The notes: generated by a model from the sequence alone, not told the origin. DNA of 45,487 nucleotides from Alphaproteobacteria bacterium (GCA_013372925.1 JABXIV010000058.1:1-45487); one strand, 5' to 3'. Positions 27,926 to 38,054 are shown, counted from the stretch's first letter. Numbers and translations: made by a program.

Positions 27926-28831
27926 TTAGCCGTTGGCGATCTTGAGCTGCATTTCGCTGCTTTTCGAGAAAACAGTTACTTCGTGATCAAGCGCTTTCAG
28001 TGCGGGGGAGAAGGCCCTGCCGCGTGCAGTGATGAAGCTCAGTTCGTACGGTGGTAGGCTTGCTGCAAAATCCCAACTGACCTTAAGGTCCAGCTTTTTG
28101 GCAAGCGCTTGGGGTACAAGGCCGCAGCCAAAGCCAGAAGACACCAGATCAACCAACCATTCCATGCGCTGGCACTTCCTAATTGATTTCGGCTGGACTT
28201 CAAACTGTGAAAGTGCCTGTTCCAGCAATAGGCTGTCGATGGCGTTTTCGTTCACCATCAAGGGCAATTTCTCAAGCTTCTTCGGGAAGGCTAGTGTTTC
28301 TTCTGCGCCCAGAACTTGAGGAACCGCAATAACGTATGATTCCCTGAGGATGGATTTGCTTTTGAAATTGTCAGCGATGGTCATGGGGCTTGCAAGAAAT
28401 ACTGCGTCTACTTCCGCTTCCTGCAGAGCGGTGTGTAGCTCCGGGCCGGAGGCGTGGACAAATTCAAGCTCTGCCGAGGGCAGCGTTGTACTGAACTTTT
28501 GAAGCAGCGGATGAAGTAGCGAGAACACAACATTGTCGTCAATGCCGATCCTTAAGTGGCCACCTTCTGTTCGAAGGAGGATATCGGCCTGGTTCTGAAT
28601 GTGTTCATATTGCGAGCGCAGCGCATATAAGGCGGGCTCCATGGAGCGCCCGAATGATGATGGCCTGACCTTGCGGCCTTCGCGTGAGAACAGTTGTCCG
28701 CCAAGAGTAGTTTCCAAGCGTGCGATCGCTCTGCTGACAGTTGATTGGGCAATTTTGAATTCAAATGCTGTTTGGCGAAAACAAAGGCATTCATTCAAGG
28801 CGACATAATACTGTAGGTCACGCAACTGCAT
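27926..28831 (-). CDS. LysR family transcriptional regulator
   Basis: N-terminal HTH MQLRDLQYYVALNECLCFRQTAFEFKIAQSTVSRAIARLETTLGGQLFSREGRKV; substrate-binding domain follows. Confidence 0.95.
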   Translation of the reverse strand: MQLRDLQYYVALNECLCFRQTAFEFKIAQSTVSRAIARLETTLGGQLFSREGRKVRPSSFGRSMEPALYALRSQYEHIQNQADILLRTEGGHLRIGIDDNVVFSLLHPLLQKFSTTLPSAELEFVHASGPELHTALQEAEVDAVFLASPMTIADNFKSKSILRESYVIAVPQVLGAEETLAFPKKLEKLPLMVNENAIDSLLLEQALSQFEVQPKSIRKCQRMEWLVDLVSSGFGCGLVPQALAKKLDLKVSWDFAASLPPYELSFITARGRAFSPALKALDHEVTVFSKSSEMQLKIANG

Positions 28832-29121
28832 ACACGATCACACATTGTTCATTATCAAGTTACCAATAAGCTGGTGTAACTGTGTCAGTATCGCCAACCC
28901 CCTGCTTTGTTCATAACTTCCGAAAATATTTTATTTCAATAAAACCTAGGATTAGGTTCTATTGATAAGGTTGTATTTAGTACTGAAAACTAGGGAACTA
29001 GAGTTTATTTTGTGCCAAATTGATGCAGAAATCGGTTCTCAAACTTAAAAAAAAGGATCAGTCCGAGCCGATTTAAAGGAGGAATTTTGCATTTTTCTGG
29101 TTGAATGAAGGTGTATTGAAA

Positions 29122-29940
29122 TTAATTCGAACTGGATATGCCTACTAATTCAGCGTCTCTGGCGAGTATTTTTTGCCACACTTTCTCAAGGCCTTCGATT
29201 TCGATGCCGAATGTTTTTTCGAGTGTGGCGCGATAGTCATCCAGATTTTCGATTATGCGTTTGTAGCTACCCTCGGGCTGGATCGTTTTCAGCACTCGGC
29301 CACGCATCACTTCCAACCGGTCAGGGAAATGGCGTTGGCAAACAGCGTTCTGGACAAATGACGAATCCGGCGAGCTCTGCAAATAGGTACATTTTTCTGC
29401 CAGCAATCGGTTGTCGGCCGTGTCTTCTGTGAAATCAAAGGATGAGGCTGCGCCCTCAGGGTGGTTATGCAGCCTCCACCACATGTCATCGAGTTTTTCC
29501 AACCTGAACTGCCAATGCCGCTGCTTGAAGGAGCCTTCCTTGAGGATGGCAGGTTCCACCATCCCGTCACCAAACCCCACGTCAGCGAGATAGCGCTCGC
29601 CGTTCAGGTCCACCAGAAGGGCCAGGTGGTTGCCTGTCATCGTGTCTCCTAGTTGTTCGCGTCTTACGCCTGCCGCAACACGCTGAACCGAAAAGCCGAT
29701 TTCGCTGAGCGCCCATCCCATCAAGCCGTTCATTTCATAGCACCAGCCACCGCGACGCTTGCCCACAATTTTTTCATATGCGTCAGCAACGGAAAGGCCC
29801 GTGGGTGTGCCGGTTTGTACATCCAGGTTTTCATAGGGAATATTGTCGCTGTGCAAGTGGTGGATAAGCCGGAACGTATCCAGGTCAACGCGGGGTGTGG
29901 CGTTGAAGCCAATATGTTTTAGGTAGGCGTCTACTTGCAT
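29122..29940 (-). CDS. Arylamine N-acetyltransferase
   Basis: ORF 29122..29985; start 29940 (MQVDAYLKHIGF) preferred; KIVGKRRGGWCYEMNGLMGWAL catalytic Cys motif, NHLALLVDL, YLADVGFGDGMVEP. Confidence 0.92.
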   Translation of the reverse strand: MQVDAYLKHIGFNATPRVDLDTFRLIHHLHSDNIPYENLDVQTGTPTGLSVADAYEKIVGKRRGGWCYEMNGLMGWALSEIGFSVQRVAAGVRREQLGDTMTGNHLALLVDLNGERYLADVGFGDGMVEPAILKEGSFKQRHWQFRLEKLDDMWWRLHNHPEGAASSFDFTEDTADNRLLAEKCTYLQSSPDSSFVQNAVCQRHFPDRLEVMRGRVLKTIQPEGSYKRIIENLDDYRATLEKTFGIEIEGLEKVWQKILARDAELVGISSSN

Positions 29941-29971
29941 TCCATTGTTCCCTTTTGGGTGGCCGGGCTGT

Positions 29972-31159
29972 TTATCCTGCCTCAATCAGGAAACCACTTT
30001 TCAATAATCGGTTCACCAGTGCGATACGCACACTGTCATCTATTGCGCCGGGGATGTCGGCAATGGTGAACTCATTTGTATCCAGAATGAAACGCATGGC
30101 CTCTTCCGCGCCCAAATGTATCAGGAACTGTTCGCCGGGTTGGCGGAACTCCAGTGTGTGCGGCAATGCATTGAGTTGGCCATAAGCCAGCGGGTGGTGT
30201 CTTACTCTGCTATCCAACGCGACAGCGGGTATCCTGTCGGGCCGAGGTAGCTTTGGCAGGCCTTCAAGCATCCTGGCTTTCCGGAGCACGATAGCATCAC
30301 GAACAAAGCTGTTTGATTGGGCGTTTTCCTGAAGTTGCGCGATACCGTCTCTTATCTGGCGCAAAACAATATCGGCCCCTTTGTTTTGCGTCATGCAGTC
30401 GGCCCGTGTGCCCAGGTCCGCCCGAAGAGGTTGATTAAGTTCTGATAGCTGGTCCAGCGCCGCGGCGATCATTTCCCGAACTGTTACTGGCGTGAAGCCA
30501 ATGGCCAGATGGATGGACTCGCTGGTTGATTTCACCGTGTGTGGCGTGCCGCGCGGTACATACAGAAGATCACCGGGGCCGATATCAATCGTGCTGTAGC
30601 GTTCAAACGACGGGACACCTTCACCGACACTTTTCCAGATATTTGGCTGTGTCGGTGGTTCGTCAGAAATGAACCATTTTTTGCTACCCACCAGTTGCAG
30701 CACAATCACATCGATTTCGTCGTGATGGATGGGGGCCTCGGCTTCGCTATCACTCCAGAAGACAACCACGCCGGCAGGGTTGCCAATGATGACCTCAATC
30801 GCCCTCGTCAACTCAGTCAGGCGAGGCGATAGGTTCAGAACATCAGGGATGCGAACTGTGTAACCACCTTTGTGATAGCCTTTGATCAATTGCAGGAATG
30901 CGTCAGCGTCCTGCACAGGTTTTGCGCTTGGAGGCGGGCCTTTTGGTGTACGGTTGTGGGATGTCAGGAACGGGGCATAGGTTTCATATGCGCTCAGAAT
31001 CGTATCTTTGGGGTCTTCACCAAGCATCAGGTGTCGGTCTGCGGTGTTCTTACCAATGACTGTGAGCGGCTTTTTGCCAACATATTCGTCGAAAAACTGG
31101 TCATAGCCACACGGGGCTAGAATGTCGGACAGTATTTTTTGTGCTTCCTCTAGCCGCAT
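29972..31159 (-). CDS. JmjC/cupin-like (RoxA-type) putative oxygenase
   Basis: 395 aa; IHHDEIDVIVLQLVGSKKWFISD ... GDLLYVPRGTPHTVKS (HxD...H), C-terminal winged-helix-like segment. Confidence 0.75.
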   Translation of the reverse strand: MRLEEAQKILSDILAPCGYDQFFDEYVGKKPLTVIGKNTADRHLMLGEDPKDTILSAYETYAPFLTSHNRTPKGPPPSAKPVQDADAFLQLIKGYHKGGYTVRIPDVLNLSPRLTELTRAIEVIIGNPAGVVVFWSDSEAEAPIHHDEIDVIVLQLVGSKKWFISDEPPTQPNIWKSVGEGVPSFERYSTIDIGPGDLLYVPRGTPHTVKSTSESIHLAIGFTPVTVREMIAAALDQLSELNQPLRADLGTRADCMTQNKGADIVLRQIRDGIAQLQENAQSNSFVRDAIVLRKARMLEGLPKLPRPDRIPAVALDSRVRHHPLAYGQLNALPHTLEFRQPGEQFLIHLGAEEAMRFILDTNEFTIADIPGAIDDSVRIALVNRLLKSGFLIEAG

Positions 31160-31339
31160 GCCATGTGCCTATTTTCGCAAAGTACCAATATTACGAGAAA
31201 GGAACTTAACTCTCTCTCTTCCAGGCTGAACAATATCTTTCAGTCTCTAAGCTGTCGATTAAACGAAAGTTTTAATTTCGTCAAAGGGCGTAATAGAGCT
31301 TTCTTGCTTTTGTATAGGCCTGTTCCAAGCCAAGAAACC

Positions 31340-31939
31340 ATGGACAAGCTGCGATTTGCTTGGCAGTCTGATTTTACGGATGGGGCAACATGTAACAAGA
31401 AGGGTGCGGTCTTGCAGGCATTACCCGAAGTACACGGAAACTTTCTGAAATATTACAAGAGACTAGTGCATGATGGAGGTGGCCGTGTGCCGCCGAGGAT
31501 AAGTGTACGCCCCGCTGATATTAAACCCATGTTGCCCTGGACGGTATTGGCAGAGCGTGATGGGCCGGGGCATCTGGTGCCAACAGTGATCGGTAGTGCG
31601 GTGGACGACATCCTGCGTGTTAGCCTGACCGGACTGAACCTTTTTGACCATTGGTCCGAAGAACTGGGCGCACAGATGGATGAATTTTATTCCAGTATTA
31701 CGGATACGCCATGCGGCGGTTTCATGGTGCGCTCTCTTGAAACAAGTGGCGGACTTTTAAAGGATTATATCAGTTCCCTGTTTCCGTTGGTTGGGGCTAG
31801 CGGCAAGGTCGACAGGGTTTTTGGTCTGATTTCTGTGTCGAAGGAAGAGCCATTATTAGCATCTTTCGGAAGGCCGGAAGACATTGAAACCTCTGTCACG
31901 GATATGTCTTTCATCGATATTGGCTTCGGGGTGCCCTAG
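31340..31939 (+). CDS. PAS domain protein (PAS_5/DUF1488-era alphaproteobacterial type; family assignment tentative)
   Basis: ORF 31163..31939; start 31340 (MDKLRFAW) likely; GGRVPPRISVRPADIKPMLPWTVLAERD...GSAVDDILRVSLTGLNLFDHW. Confidence 0.7.
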   Translation: MDKLRFAWQSDFTDGATCNKKGAVLQALPEVHGNFLKYYKRLVHDGGGRVPPRISVRPADIKPMLPWTVLAERDGPGHLVPTVIGSAVDDILRVSLTGLNLFDHWSEELGAQMDEFYSSITDTPCGGFMVRSLETSGGLLKDYISSLFPLVGASGKVDRVFGLISVSKEEPLLASFGRPEDIETSVTDMSFIDIGFGVP

Positions 31940-31979
31940 TCGATTTGTAGATCGAGCATTTGCGCGGTACTATGGGGCC

Positions 31980-32624
31980 ATGTTCGCGGACCGCAGATCA
32001 GCAGGCCAGGCCTTGGCCAAAGAACTGGAGGCCTATGCCAGTCAGAGCCCTTTGGTGGTTGGTTTGCCGCGCGGCGGTGTGCCGGTCGCGTTTGAAGTAG
32101 CTAAAGCACTCAAAGCGCCACTGGATGTTTTGATGGTGCGCAAGGTGGGTGCGCCGGGGCAGCCGGAGCTTGCTGTGGCGGCGGTAACCGAAGGGAATCC
32201 TCCTCATCTGATACAGAACCGGGACATTATCGCGCATCTGGGCGTGTCCGACGCGTATCTGGAAAGCACAGCCAAGGACTTGCTGGTTTCAATGGGAAAA
32301 CGGCGTGCAGCCATGGGTGCAGGTACTGCCCCGCCTGATTTCAAGGGCCGGACCGTTATTTTGGTGGATGATGGCATCGCAACAGGCGCAACAATGAAGG
32401 CCGCAATTGCAGCTATCAAGGCGCAGGGTGCGCGGCATTTATGTGTTGCTGTGCCTGTTGCCCCAAGGGAAACGATTGCTGAGATGCAGCGCCTTGCAGA
32501 CAATATGGTTTGTCTGGAAGTGCCTGATTTTTTCCGGGCCGTGGGAGCCCATTATCTGGATTTTGGTCAAACAAGTACTGAAGACGTAGCGCAGTTTTTG
32601 GCTGAAAGCCGGGGCATGGATTAA
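31980..32624 (+). CDS. Phosphoribosyltransferase domain protein
   Basis: ORF 31884..32624; start 31980 (MFADRRSAGQALAKEL); VILVDDGIATGATMKAAI PRPP loop. Confidence 0.9.
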   Translation: MFADRRSAGQALAKELEAYASQSPLVVGLPRGGVPVAFEVAKALKAPLDVLMVRKVGAPGQPELAVAAVTEGNPPHLIQNRDIIAHLGVSDAYLESTAKDLLVSMGKRRAAMGAGTAPPDFKGRTVILVDDGIATGATMKAAIAAIKAQGARHLCVAVPVAPRETIAEMQRLADNMVCLEVPDFFRAVGAHYLDFGQTSTEDVAQFLAESRGMD

Positions 32625-33457
32625 ACCGTGTTGTGATCCTCAAAATGGCGCAGCTTTTCCGGCAGGTAGGCATTTGCCATGGTCACATCTTCAGGGCGAC
32701 CTGTTGTTAAAAGCCGAACACGGCCAGTGCCCTCTTTCCGGTATGAAGGGTGGCGGTCCAAATACTCCCTCAGCGATGCAGCAACGATGTCCGGTTGGGA
32801 CAGAAGCTCGGTCGTCGGTGGCAAGGCTGCCCTGAAATAGTCCTTCACAAGTGGGAAATGTGTACATCCAAGGAACGCTGCGTCTGGTGTAGGTGCTTCT
32901 TTAAGGACCTCGCCCACAAATCCACCGATCAGGCCACTGATTGGTGCCTTACCAGCGCCACCCTCAATGGCATCCACGAGCCCCGGGCACGCTTTCTGGC
33001 TAAGCCGGACATGGGGGGCGCGTTTTTCTACTTCCTCAAGGTAGGAGCCGCTGTCTACCGTTTTTCGCGTGGCGAACAAGAGAATAGAGCGATCGCCCCG
33101 TTGCTGGCGGTTCGGGTGTTCCTGGCTCCAGGGCACACCTGTCAGTGCTTCCACCATGGGCACAAGCACGCCAAGGATACGTTTGCCTGGATAGGCGTTT
33201 GGGAGCCAGTCTTGTTGCAGCGACCGAAGCGCAATGGCTGCGGCCGTGTTGCAGGCTAGAATAACCAGATCGCAGCCCGCTTCAAAAAGCGTTTCCACGC
33301 CAGCCTTTGTCATTGTGACAATTTGCTGGTTGGAGCGATGCCCATAGGGCGCATTGGCATGATCTCCCAGATACAGAAAATCCTGGGTGGGCATGGCTTC
33401 GTGCAGAGCTTCAAGGATAGTAAGCCCGCCAGAACCTGAATCAAATACGCCAATCAT
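32621..33457 (-). CDS. murI: Glutamate racemase
   Basis: ORF 32621..33628; start 33457 (MIGVFDSGSGGLTIL); ACNTAAA, LGCTHFPL catalytic Cys motifs. Confidence 0.95.
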   Translation of the reverse strand: MIGVFDSGSGGLTILEALHEAMPTQDFLYLGDHANAPYGHRSNQQIVTMTKAGVETLFEAGCDLVILACNTAAAIALRSLQQDWLPNAYPGKRILGVLVPMVEALTGVPWSQEHPNRQQRGDRSILLFATRKTVDSGSYLEEVEKRAPHVRLSQKACPGLVDAIEGGAGKAPISGLIGGFVGEVLKEAPTPDAAFLGCTHFPLVKDYFRAALPPTTELLSQPDIVAASLREYLDRHPSYRKEGTGRVRLLTTGRPEDVTMANAYLPEKLRHFEDHNTV

Positions 33458-33473
33458 GAAGGGTATTCTTTCG

Positions 33474-34928
33474 CTATTTATCGAGACCGTATTCAGATAC
33501 TTTTCGATACAGCGTTGAACGCCCGATGCCAAGCCTTCGTGCAACTTCAGCCATTTTGCCGTGATATTTCTCGAGCGCCTTGGCGATGATAGCGGCTTCA
33601 AGGTCGTCGAAGCGACGGATGTGGCCATCGCTATCTTCTAGGGAAAGTGTCAAACCCTCAAAGGCTTCCGCTGTTGGCCTGTGGAGAGGGAGGAAAGATT
33701 CTACTGCAGGGGCTGCAATATCTGATGCGGGTTGCAGATGCGGGAAATCGCTTGGTGTCAGCATGTCGCCGTCAGAAAGGATGACAGCCCGGAAAAGGGC
33801 GTTTTGCAATTGCCGGATGTTGCCGGGCCAGTCATAGTTTTCCAACAGTCGCAGCGCATCAGCCGAGATCTGCCTGCGCGGCATATCTTCCATTTCGGCG
33901 ATTTGCGTAAGGAAATGTTCCGTAAGCGCCGGGATGTCGCCCTTGCGGCCCCTCAGGGGGGGCAAATGAATGGGATAAACATTTAGCCGGTAGAACAGGT
34001 CCTCACGAAAGGCACCGTGAGAAACTTGCTCTGCCAAGTTTCGATTCGTTGCCGAAATGATTCTGATATCTACTTTTATGCTTTGACGCCCGCCAACGGG
34101 GTCAACTTCTTTTTCCTGGATCGCGCGCAGAAGTTTCACCTGCACATCAAGGGGCAGTTCGCCAACTTCATCCAGAAAAAGGGTGCCGCCGTCGGCCTCC
34201 TGAAATTTACCGATGCGTTTTTCCGTGGCACCCGTGAAGGAACCTTTTTCATGGCCAAACAGGATGCTTTCAACCAGATTTTCAGGGATGGCACCACAGT
34301 TTACTGCAACAAACGGTGTGCCGGCACGGTCACTGGCATCGTGGATGGCATGGGCGAACACTTCTTTACCCACGCCCGATTCACCTTCGATCAGAACCGG
34401 GATGGCCGCCTTGGCTGCCTTTTTGGCAAGCTCGGTTGCCCGCTGCATGCTATCAGATGTACCGACAAGTCCCTCAAAACCAGCCCCTGCTGCGCGCCCT
34501 GCCATTTGATCCCGCATGGGGCCAATCTCGCCCACGAGGGCGCTGGTCTTTAAAGCCGCTTCAATCGCCGTGCGGATGCGTTCGGCACTAGCGGGTTTAA
34601 CGATAAAATCATTTGCGCCCGCGCGCATTGCATCAACAACCGTACTGATTGAACTGTGCGCTGTTAGCATGATGACAGGCAGCGAGGGCATTTTCGGGCG
34701 AACTGTGTTGAGGACTTCGATGCCGTCCATGCCAGGCATAACGAGATCCAGCAGTACAACATCCACCTTTGGTCCAGCGGTGGACAGCAGCCTTTGAGCG
34801 GCATCCTGACCGCTCATGCATTTTTCAGCCACGTAGCCAGCACGTGTAACAATCCCCTCCAGAAGCGTTATCTGGGTGATTTCATCTTCAACAATCAGTA
34901 CGCGTTCATTCGCCACAATATGCCTCAA
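33474..34928 (-). CDS. NtrC-family sigma-54-dependent response regulator
   Basis: 484 aa; receiver (VVLLDLVMPGMDG), AAA+ (GESGVGKE, GSFTGA, GGTLFLDEVGELP), Fis-type HTH. Confidence 0.96.
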   Translation of the reverse strand: MRHIVANERVLIVEDEITQITLLEGIVTRAGYVAEKCMSGQDAAQRLLSTAGPKVDVVLLDLVMPGMDGIEVLNTVRPKMPSLPVIMLTAHSSISTVVDAMRAGANDFIVKPASAERIRTAIEAALKTSALVGEIGPMRDQMAGRAAGAGFEGLVGTSDSMQRATELAKKAAKAAIPVLIEGESGVGKEVFAHAIHDASDRAGTPFVAVNCGAIPENLVESILFGHEKGSFTGATEKRIGKFQEADGGTLFLDEVGELPLDVQVKLLRAIQEKEVDPVGGRQSIKVDIRIISATNRNLAEQVSHGAFREDLFYRLNVYPIHLPPLRGRKGDIPALTEHFLTQIAEMEDMPRRQISADALRLLENYDWPGNIRQLQNALFRAVILSDGDMLTPSDFPHLQPASDIAAPAVESFLPLHRPTAEAFEGLTLSLEDSDGHIRRFDDLEAAIIAKALEKYHGKMAEVARRLGIGRSTLYRKVSEYGLDK

Positions 34929-35168
34929 CCCTCGAAATTGGACTGTATCATTTCAGGACACTTGTTAACAAATTGGTAATTATAAAATTTTATCGATCAC
35001 TTTCTCTTCACAGGACAATCACAAGAAATAATGTTGCTCACACGCGCAATTGCGCTACCCTTCCATTTCAAGGCTCTGGCAGCTCATAGGGGCAAACCAG
35101 AAAAAAAATCGTTTTAAGTGCTGAAGTGCCTGTGTTTGTTGTCTTTTTAATGTTCAGGAGAACTGCTT

Positions 35169-36299
35169 ATGAAACTGGCGGTCCTTCGGGAACGGCGAGA
35201 CGCGGAGAAGCGCGTGGCAGCCAGCCCCGAAACAGTCAAAAAACTGATCGGCCTCGGATTTGAGGTGATCATAGAAGCAGGTGCCGGAGATGGCGCCTCT
35301 ATTCCAGACGAAGCCTTCAAAGAGGCTGGTGCAACTATTACCAAGGATCTGAAAGCCACGGTCAATGACGCGGATGTTGTTTTCTCCGTGCAGGGGCTGG
35401 AGGCCAAAGATGCCAAGCACGCCAAGAAGGGAGCGGCACTTATGGCCATTCTCAATCCCTTCGTGGAAGGGGACCGGGTGAAGGCCTATGCCGATGCGGG
35501 CTTGATGGCATTTGCAATGGAATTTGTGCCCCGTATCACCAGGGCGCAATCGATGGACGTGCTTTCATCACAGTCCAACCTTGCGGGCTACAAGGCAGTG
35601 CTTGATGGCGCCGCGGAATTTGGCCGCGCCTTCCCGATGATGATGACAGCAGCCGGCACAGTGCCTCCTGCCAAGGTTTTGGTGATGGGCGCTGGTGTTG
35701 CCGGCCTTCAGGCCATTGCAACCGCCAAGCGCCTTGGTGCAATTGTCAGCGCCACTGACGTACGGCCAGCAGCCAAGGAACAGGTGCAAAGCTTGGGCGG
35801 CAAGTTTGTGATGGTTGAAGATGAAGAAACGGCCGCCGCAGAAACCGCTGGTGGCTACGCCAAGGAAATGTCTGACGAATACAAAGCCAAGCAGGCGAAG
35901 TTGATCGCCGAAACACTGGCCAAGCAGGACATGGCGATCACCACAGCCCTTATTCCCGGACGTCCGGCACCAAAGCTGATCACCGAAGAGATGGTGAAAA
36001 GCATGAAGCCCGGTAGCGTGATCGTTGATCTGGCCGTTGAAATGGGCGGGAACTGCGAACTGTCGAAACCCGGTGAAGTGGTGGAAGTTCACGGCGTAAA
36101 AATTGTTGGGCACCGCAATGTGCCGTCACGGCTCGCGGCCGATGCTTCAGCGCTTTATGCTCGTAATCTGGTTCATTTCATTACACCCATGGTGAAAGAG
36201 GGCGCCCTTGCCTTCGATTTCGAAGATGAAATCATCAAGGAATCTCTCGTCACCAAAGACGGCGCCGTTGTGAACGAGCGCCTCAAGGGGGAGAAATAA
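35169..36299 (+). CDS. pntAA: NAD(P) transhydrogenase subunit alpha part 1
   Basis: MKLAVLRERRDAEKRVAASPETVKKLIGLGFEV; RITRAQSMDVLSSQSNLAGYKAV; VLVMGAGVAGLQAIATAKRLGA. Confidence 0.96.
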   Translation: MKLAVLRERRDAEKRVAASPETVKKLIGLGFEVIIEAGAGDGASIPDEAFKEAGATITKDLKATVNDADVVFSVQGLEAKDAKHAKKGAALMAILNPFVEGDRVKAYADAGLMAFAMEFVPRITRAQSMDVLSSQSNLAGYKAVLDGAAEFGRAFPMMMTAAGTVPPAKVLVMGAGVAGLQAIATAKRLGAIVSATDVRPAAKEQVQSLGGKFVMVEDEETAAAETAGGYAKEMSDEYKAKQAKLIAETLAKQDMAITTALIPGRPAPKLITEEMVKSMKPGSVIVDLAVEMGGNCELSKPGEVVEVHGVKIVGHRNVPSRLAADASALYARNLVHFITPMVKEGALAFDFEDEIIKESLVTKDGAVVNERLKGEK

Positions 36300-36300
36300 G

Positions 36301-36597
36301 ATGCATGACATCATTGTAAATCCGTTTATCCAGCAGTTCTCCGTATTCCTTTTGGCCATCTTTGTTGGCTATTATGTGGTCTGGTCGGTTACACCTGCCC
36401 TGCACACGCCGCTGATGAGCGTTACCAACGCGATATCAAGCGTGATTATTGTGGGCGCGTTGATTGCGGCGGGGCCTGAGGGCGTATCGATCTCCAAAAT
36501 TCTTGGGGCGATTGCCATCGGGCTAGCCGCGGTGAATATCTTCGGCGGCTTCGCTGTGACAGCGCGCATGCTCTCTATGTACAAGAAAAAGAAATAG
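36301..36597 (+). CDS. pntAB: NAD(P) transhydrogenase subunit alpha part 2
   Basis: 98 aa, TM; VWSVTPALHTPLMSVTNAISSVIIVGAL. Confidence 0.96.
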   Translation: MHDIIVNPFIQQFSVFLLAIFVGYYVVWSVTPALHTPLMSVTNAISSVIIVGALIAAGPEGVSISKILGAIAIGLAAVNIFGGFAVTARMLSMYKKKK

Positions 36598-36609
36598 GGG
36601 GCGGGGCAT

Positions 36610-38031
36610 ATGACACAATTACACGTGGACCTGACGGCCGTTGCCTATTTGGTGGCTGCTGTTCTTTTCATCCTAAGTTTGCGGGGCTTGTCTTCGCCTG
36701 AAACCAGCCGTAAGGGGAATATTTTTGGGATCATCGGCATGACCATTGCCGTGGTGACAACCATTATGAACCCTGAGATTGTTTCCTATGACTGGATCAT
36801 TGGCGCAATCGTTATCGGTGGTGGGATCGGCTTTGTGATCGCGCGCAAGATCGCCATGACCGCCATGCCGCAGCTTGTGGCTGCTTTCCATAGCCTTGTG
36901 GGGTTGGCGGCGGTTCTGGTGGCAGCCAGTGCCTTCCTGAACCCGGTTTCCTTCGGTATCGCCGATGCGCTTGGTCATATCCATACGGCTTCTAAAATTG
37001 AGATGACCCTGGGTATTGCCATTGGCGCGATTACTTTTTCGGGTTCTGTGATTGCCTTTGCCAAGCTGAACGGGAATATGTCCGGCGCGCCAATCATGTT
37101 GCCGGGCAGGCACCTGATCAACATCTTGCTGGCGGCAGGCATCGTTGGCGGCATCGTGATGTTCGTTATGGACCAGAATGCTGAAATTGCAGGCATCCAT
37201 GTTTTCTGGATACTGACAGCGCTCAGCTTCATTATCGGCTTCCTTCTGATCATCCCGATCGGTGGTGCGGATATGCCGGTGGTTGTTTCCATGCTGAACA
37301 GTTATTCCGGCTGGGCAGCAGCGGGCATCGGTTTCACACTTGCAAACACGGCATTGATCGTGACCGGCGCGCTTGTTGGCTCCTCCGGCGCGATCCTCAG
37401 CTACATCATGTGTAAAGGCATGAACCGGTCGTTCATCAGCGTTATCCTTGGCGGTTTCGGTGGTGATGACGCAGCGGCTGGCCCCGGCGGTGCAACTGAA
37501 ACACGGCCTGTGAAGCAGGGCAGCGCCGAAGACGCGGCCTTTATCATGAAGAATGCCTCCAAGGTGATCATCGTGCCGGGGTACGGTATGGCGGTTGCGC
37601 AAGCCCAGCACGCGCTCAAGGAAATGGGCGATATGCTGAAGGATGAAGGTGTGGAAGTGAAATACGCTATTCACCCTGTGGCGGGCCGGATGCCGGGGCA
37701 TATGAACGTGCTGCTGGCGGAAGCCAACGTGCCATATGATGAAGTGTTTGAGCTGGAAGACATCAACAGCGAGTTCGCGCAGGCCGACGTGGCTTTCGTG
37801 ATCGGAGCGAACGATGTAACCAACCCTGCTGCGAAAACCGATCCGCAAAGCCCGATCTTCGGCATGCCAATTCTGGATGTTGAAAAGGCTGGAACGGTTC
37901 TGTTTATCAAGCGGTCAATGGGCAGTGGTTACGCGGGCGTTGAGAACGAACTGTTCTTCCGTGATAACACCATGATGCTGTTTTCTGACGCCAAGAAGAT
38001 GGTGGAAGAAATCGTCAAGAGCTTCCATTAG
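36610..38031 (+). CDS. pntB: NAD(P) transhydrogenase subunit beta
   Basis: 473 aa; VPGYGMAVAQAQHALKEM, HPVAGRMPGHMNVLLAEANVPYDEV, GANDVTNPAAKTD. Confidence 0.97.
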   Translation: MTQLHVDLTAVAYLVAAVLFILSLRGLSSPETSRKGNIFGIIGMTIAVVTTIMNPEIVSYDWIIGAIVIGGGIGFVIARKIAMTAMPQLVAAFHSLVGLAAVLVAASAFLNPVSFGIADALGHIHTASKIEMTLGIAIGAITFSGSVIAFAKLNGNMSGAPIMLPGRHLINILLAAGIVGGIVMFVMDQNAEIAGIHVFWILTALSFIIGFLLIIPIGGADMPVVVSMLNSYSGWAAAGIGFTLANTALIVTGALVGSSGAILSYIMCKGMNRSFISVILGGFGGDDAAAGPGGATETRPVKQGSAEDAAFIMKNASKVIIVPGYGMAVAQAQHALKEMGDMLKDEGVEVKYAIHPVAGRMPGHMNVLLAEANVPYDEVFELEDINSEFAQADVAFVIGANDVTNPAAKTDPQSPIFGMPILDVEKAGTVLFIKRSMGSGYAGVENELFFRDNTMMLFSDAKKMVEEIVKSFH

Positions 38032-38054
38032 GTCGATTGGTCAATAGATTAGGG

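Noticed and set aside
28943-28958. AACCTA-ggat-TAGGTT inverted repeat upstream of the LysR gene
   Set aside because: 6-bp arms in AT-rich DNA; could be an autoregulatory site but not distinguishable from chance
36673-37848. 391-aa minus-strand ORF antisense to pntB
   Set aside because: Shadow ORF with the same compositional signature; pntB is unambiguous
35169-38031. Three-gene transhydrogenase as a gene split or pseudogene
   Set aside because: The pntAA/pntAB/pntB arrangement is standard in alphaproteobacteria
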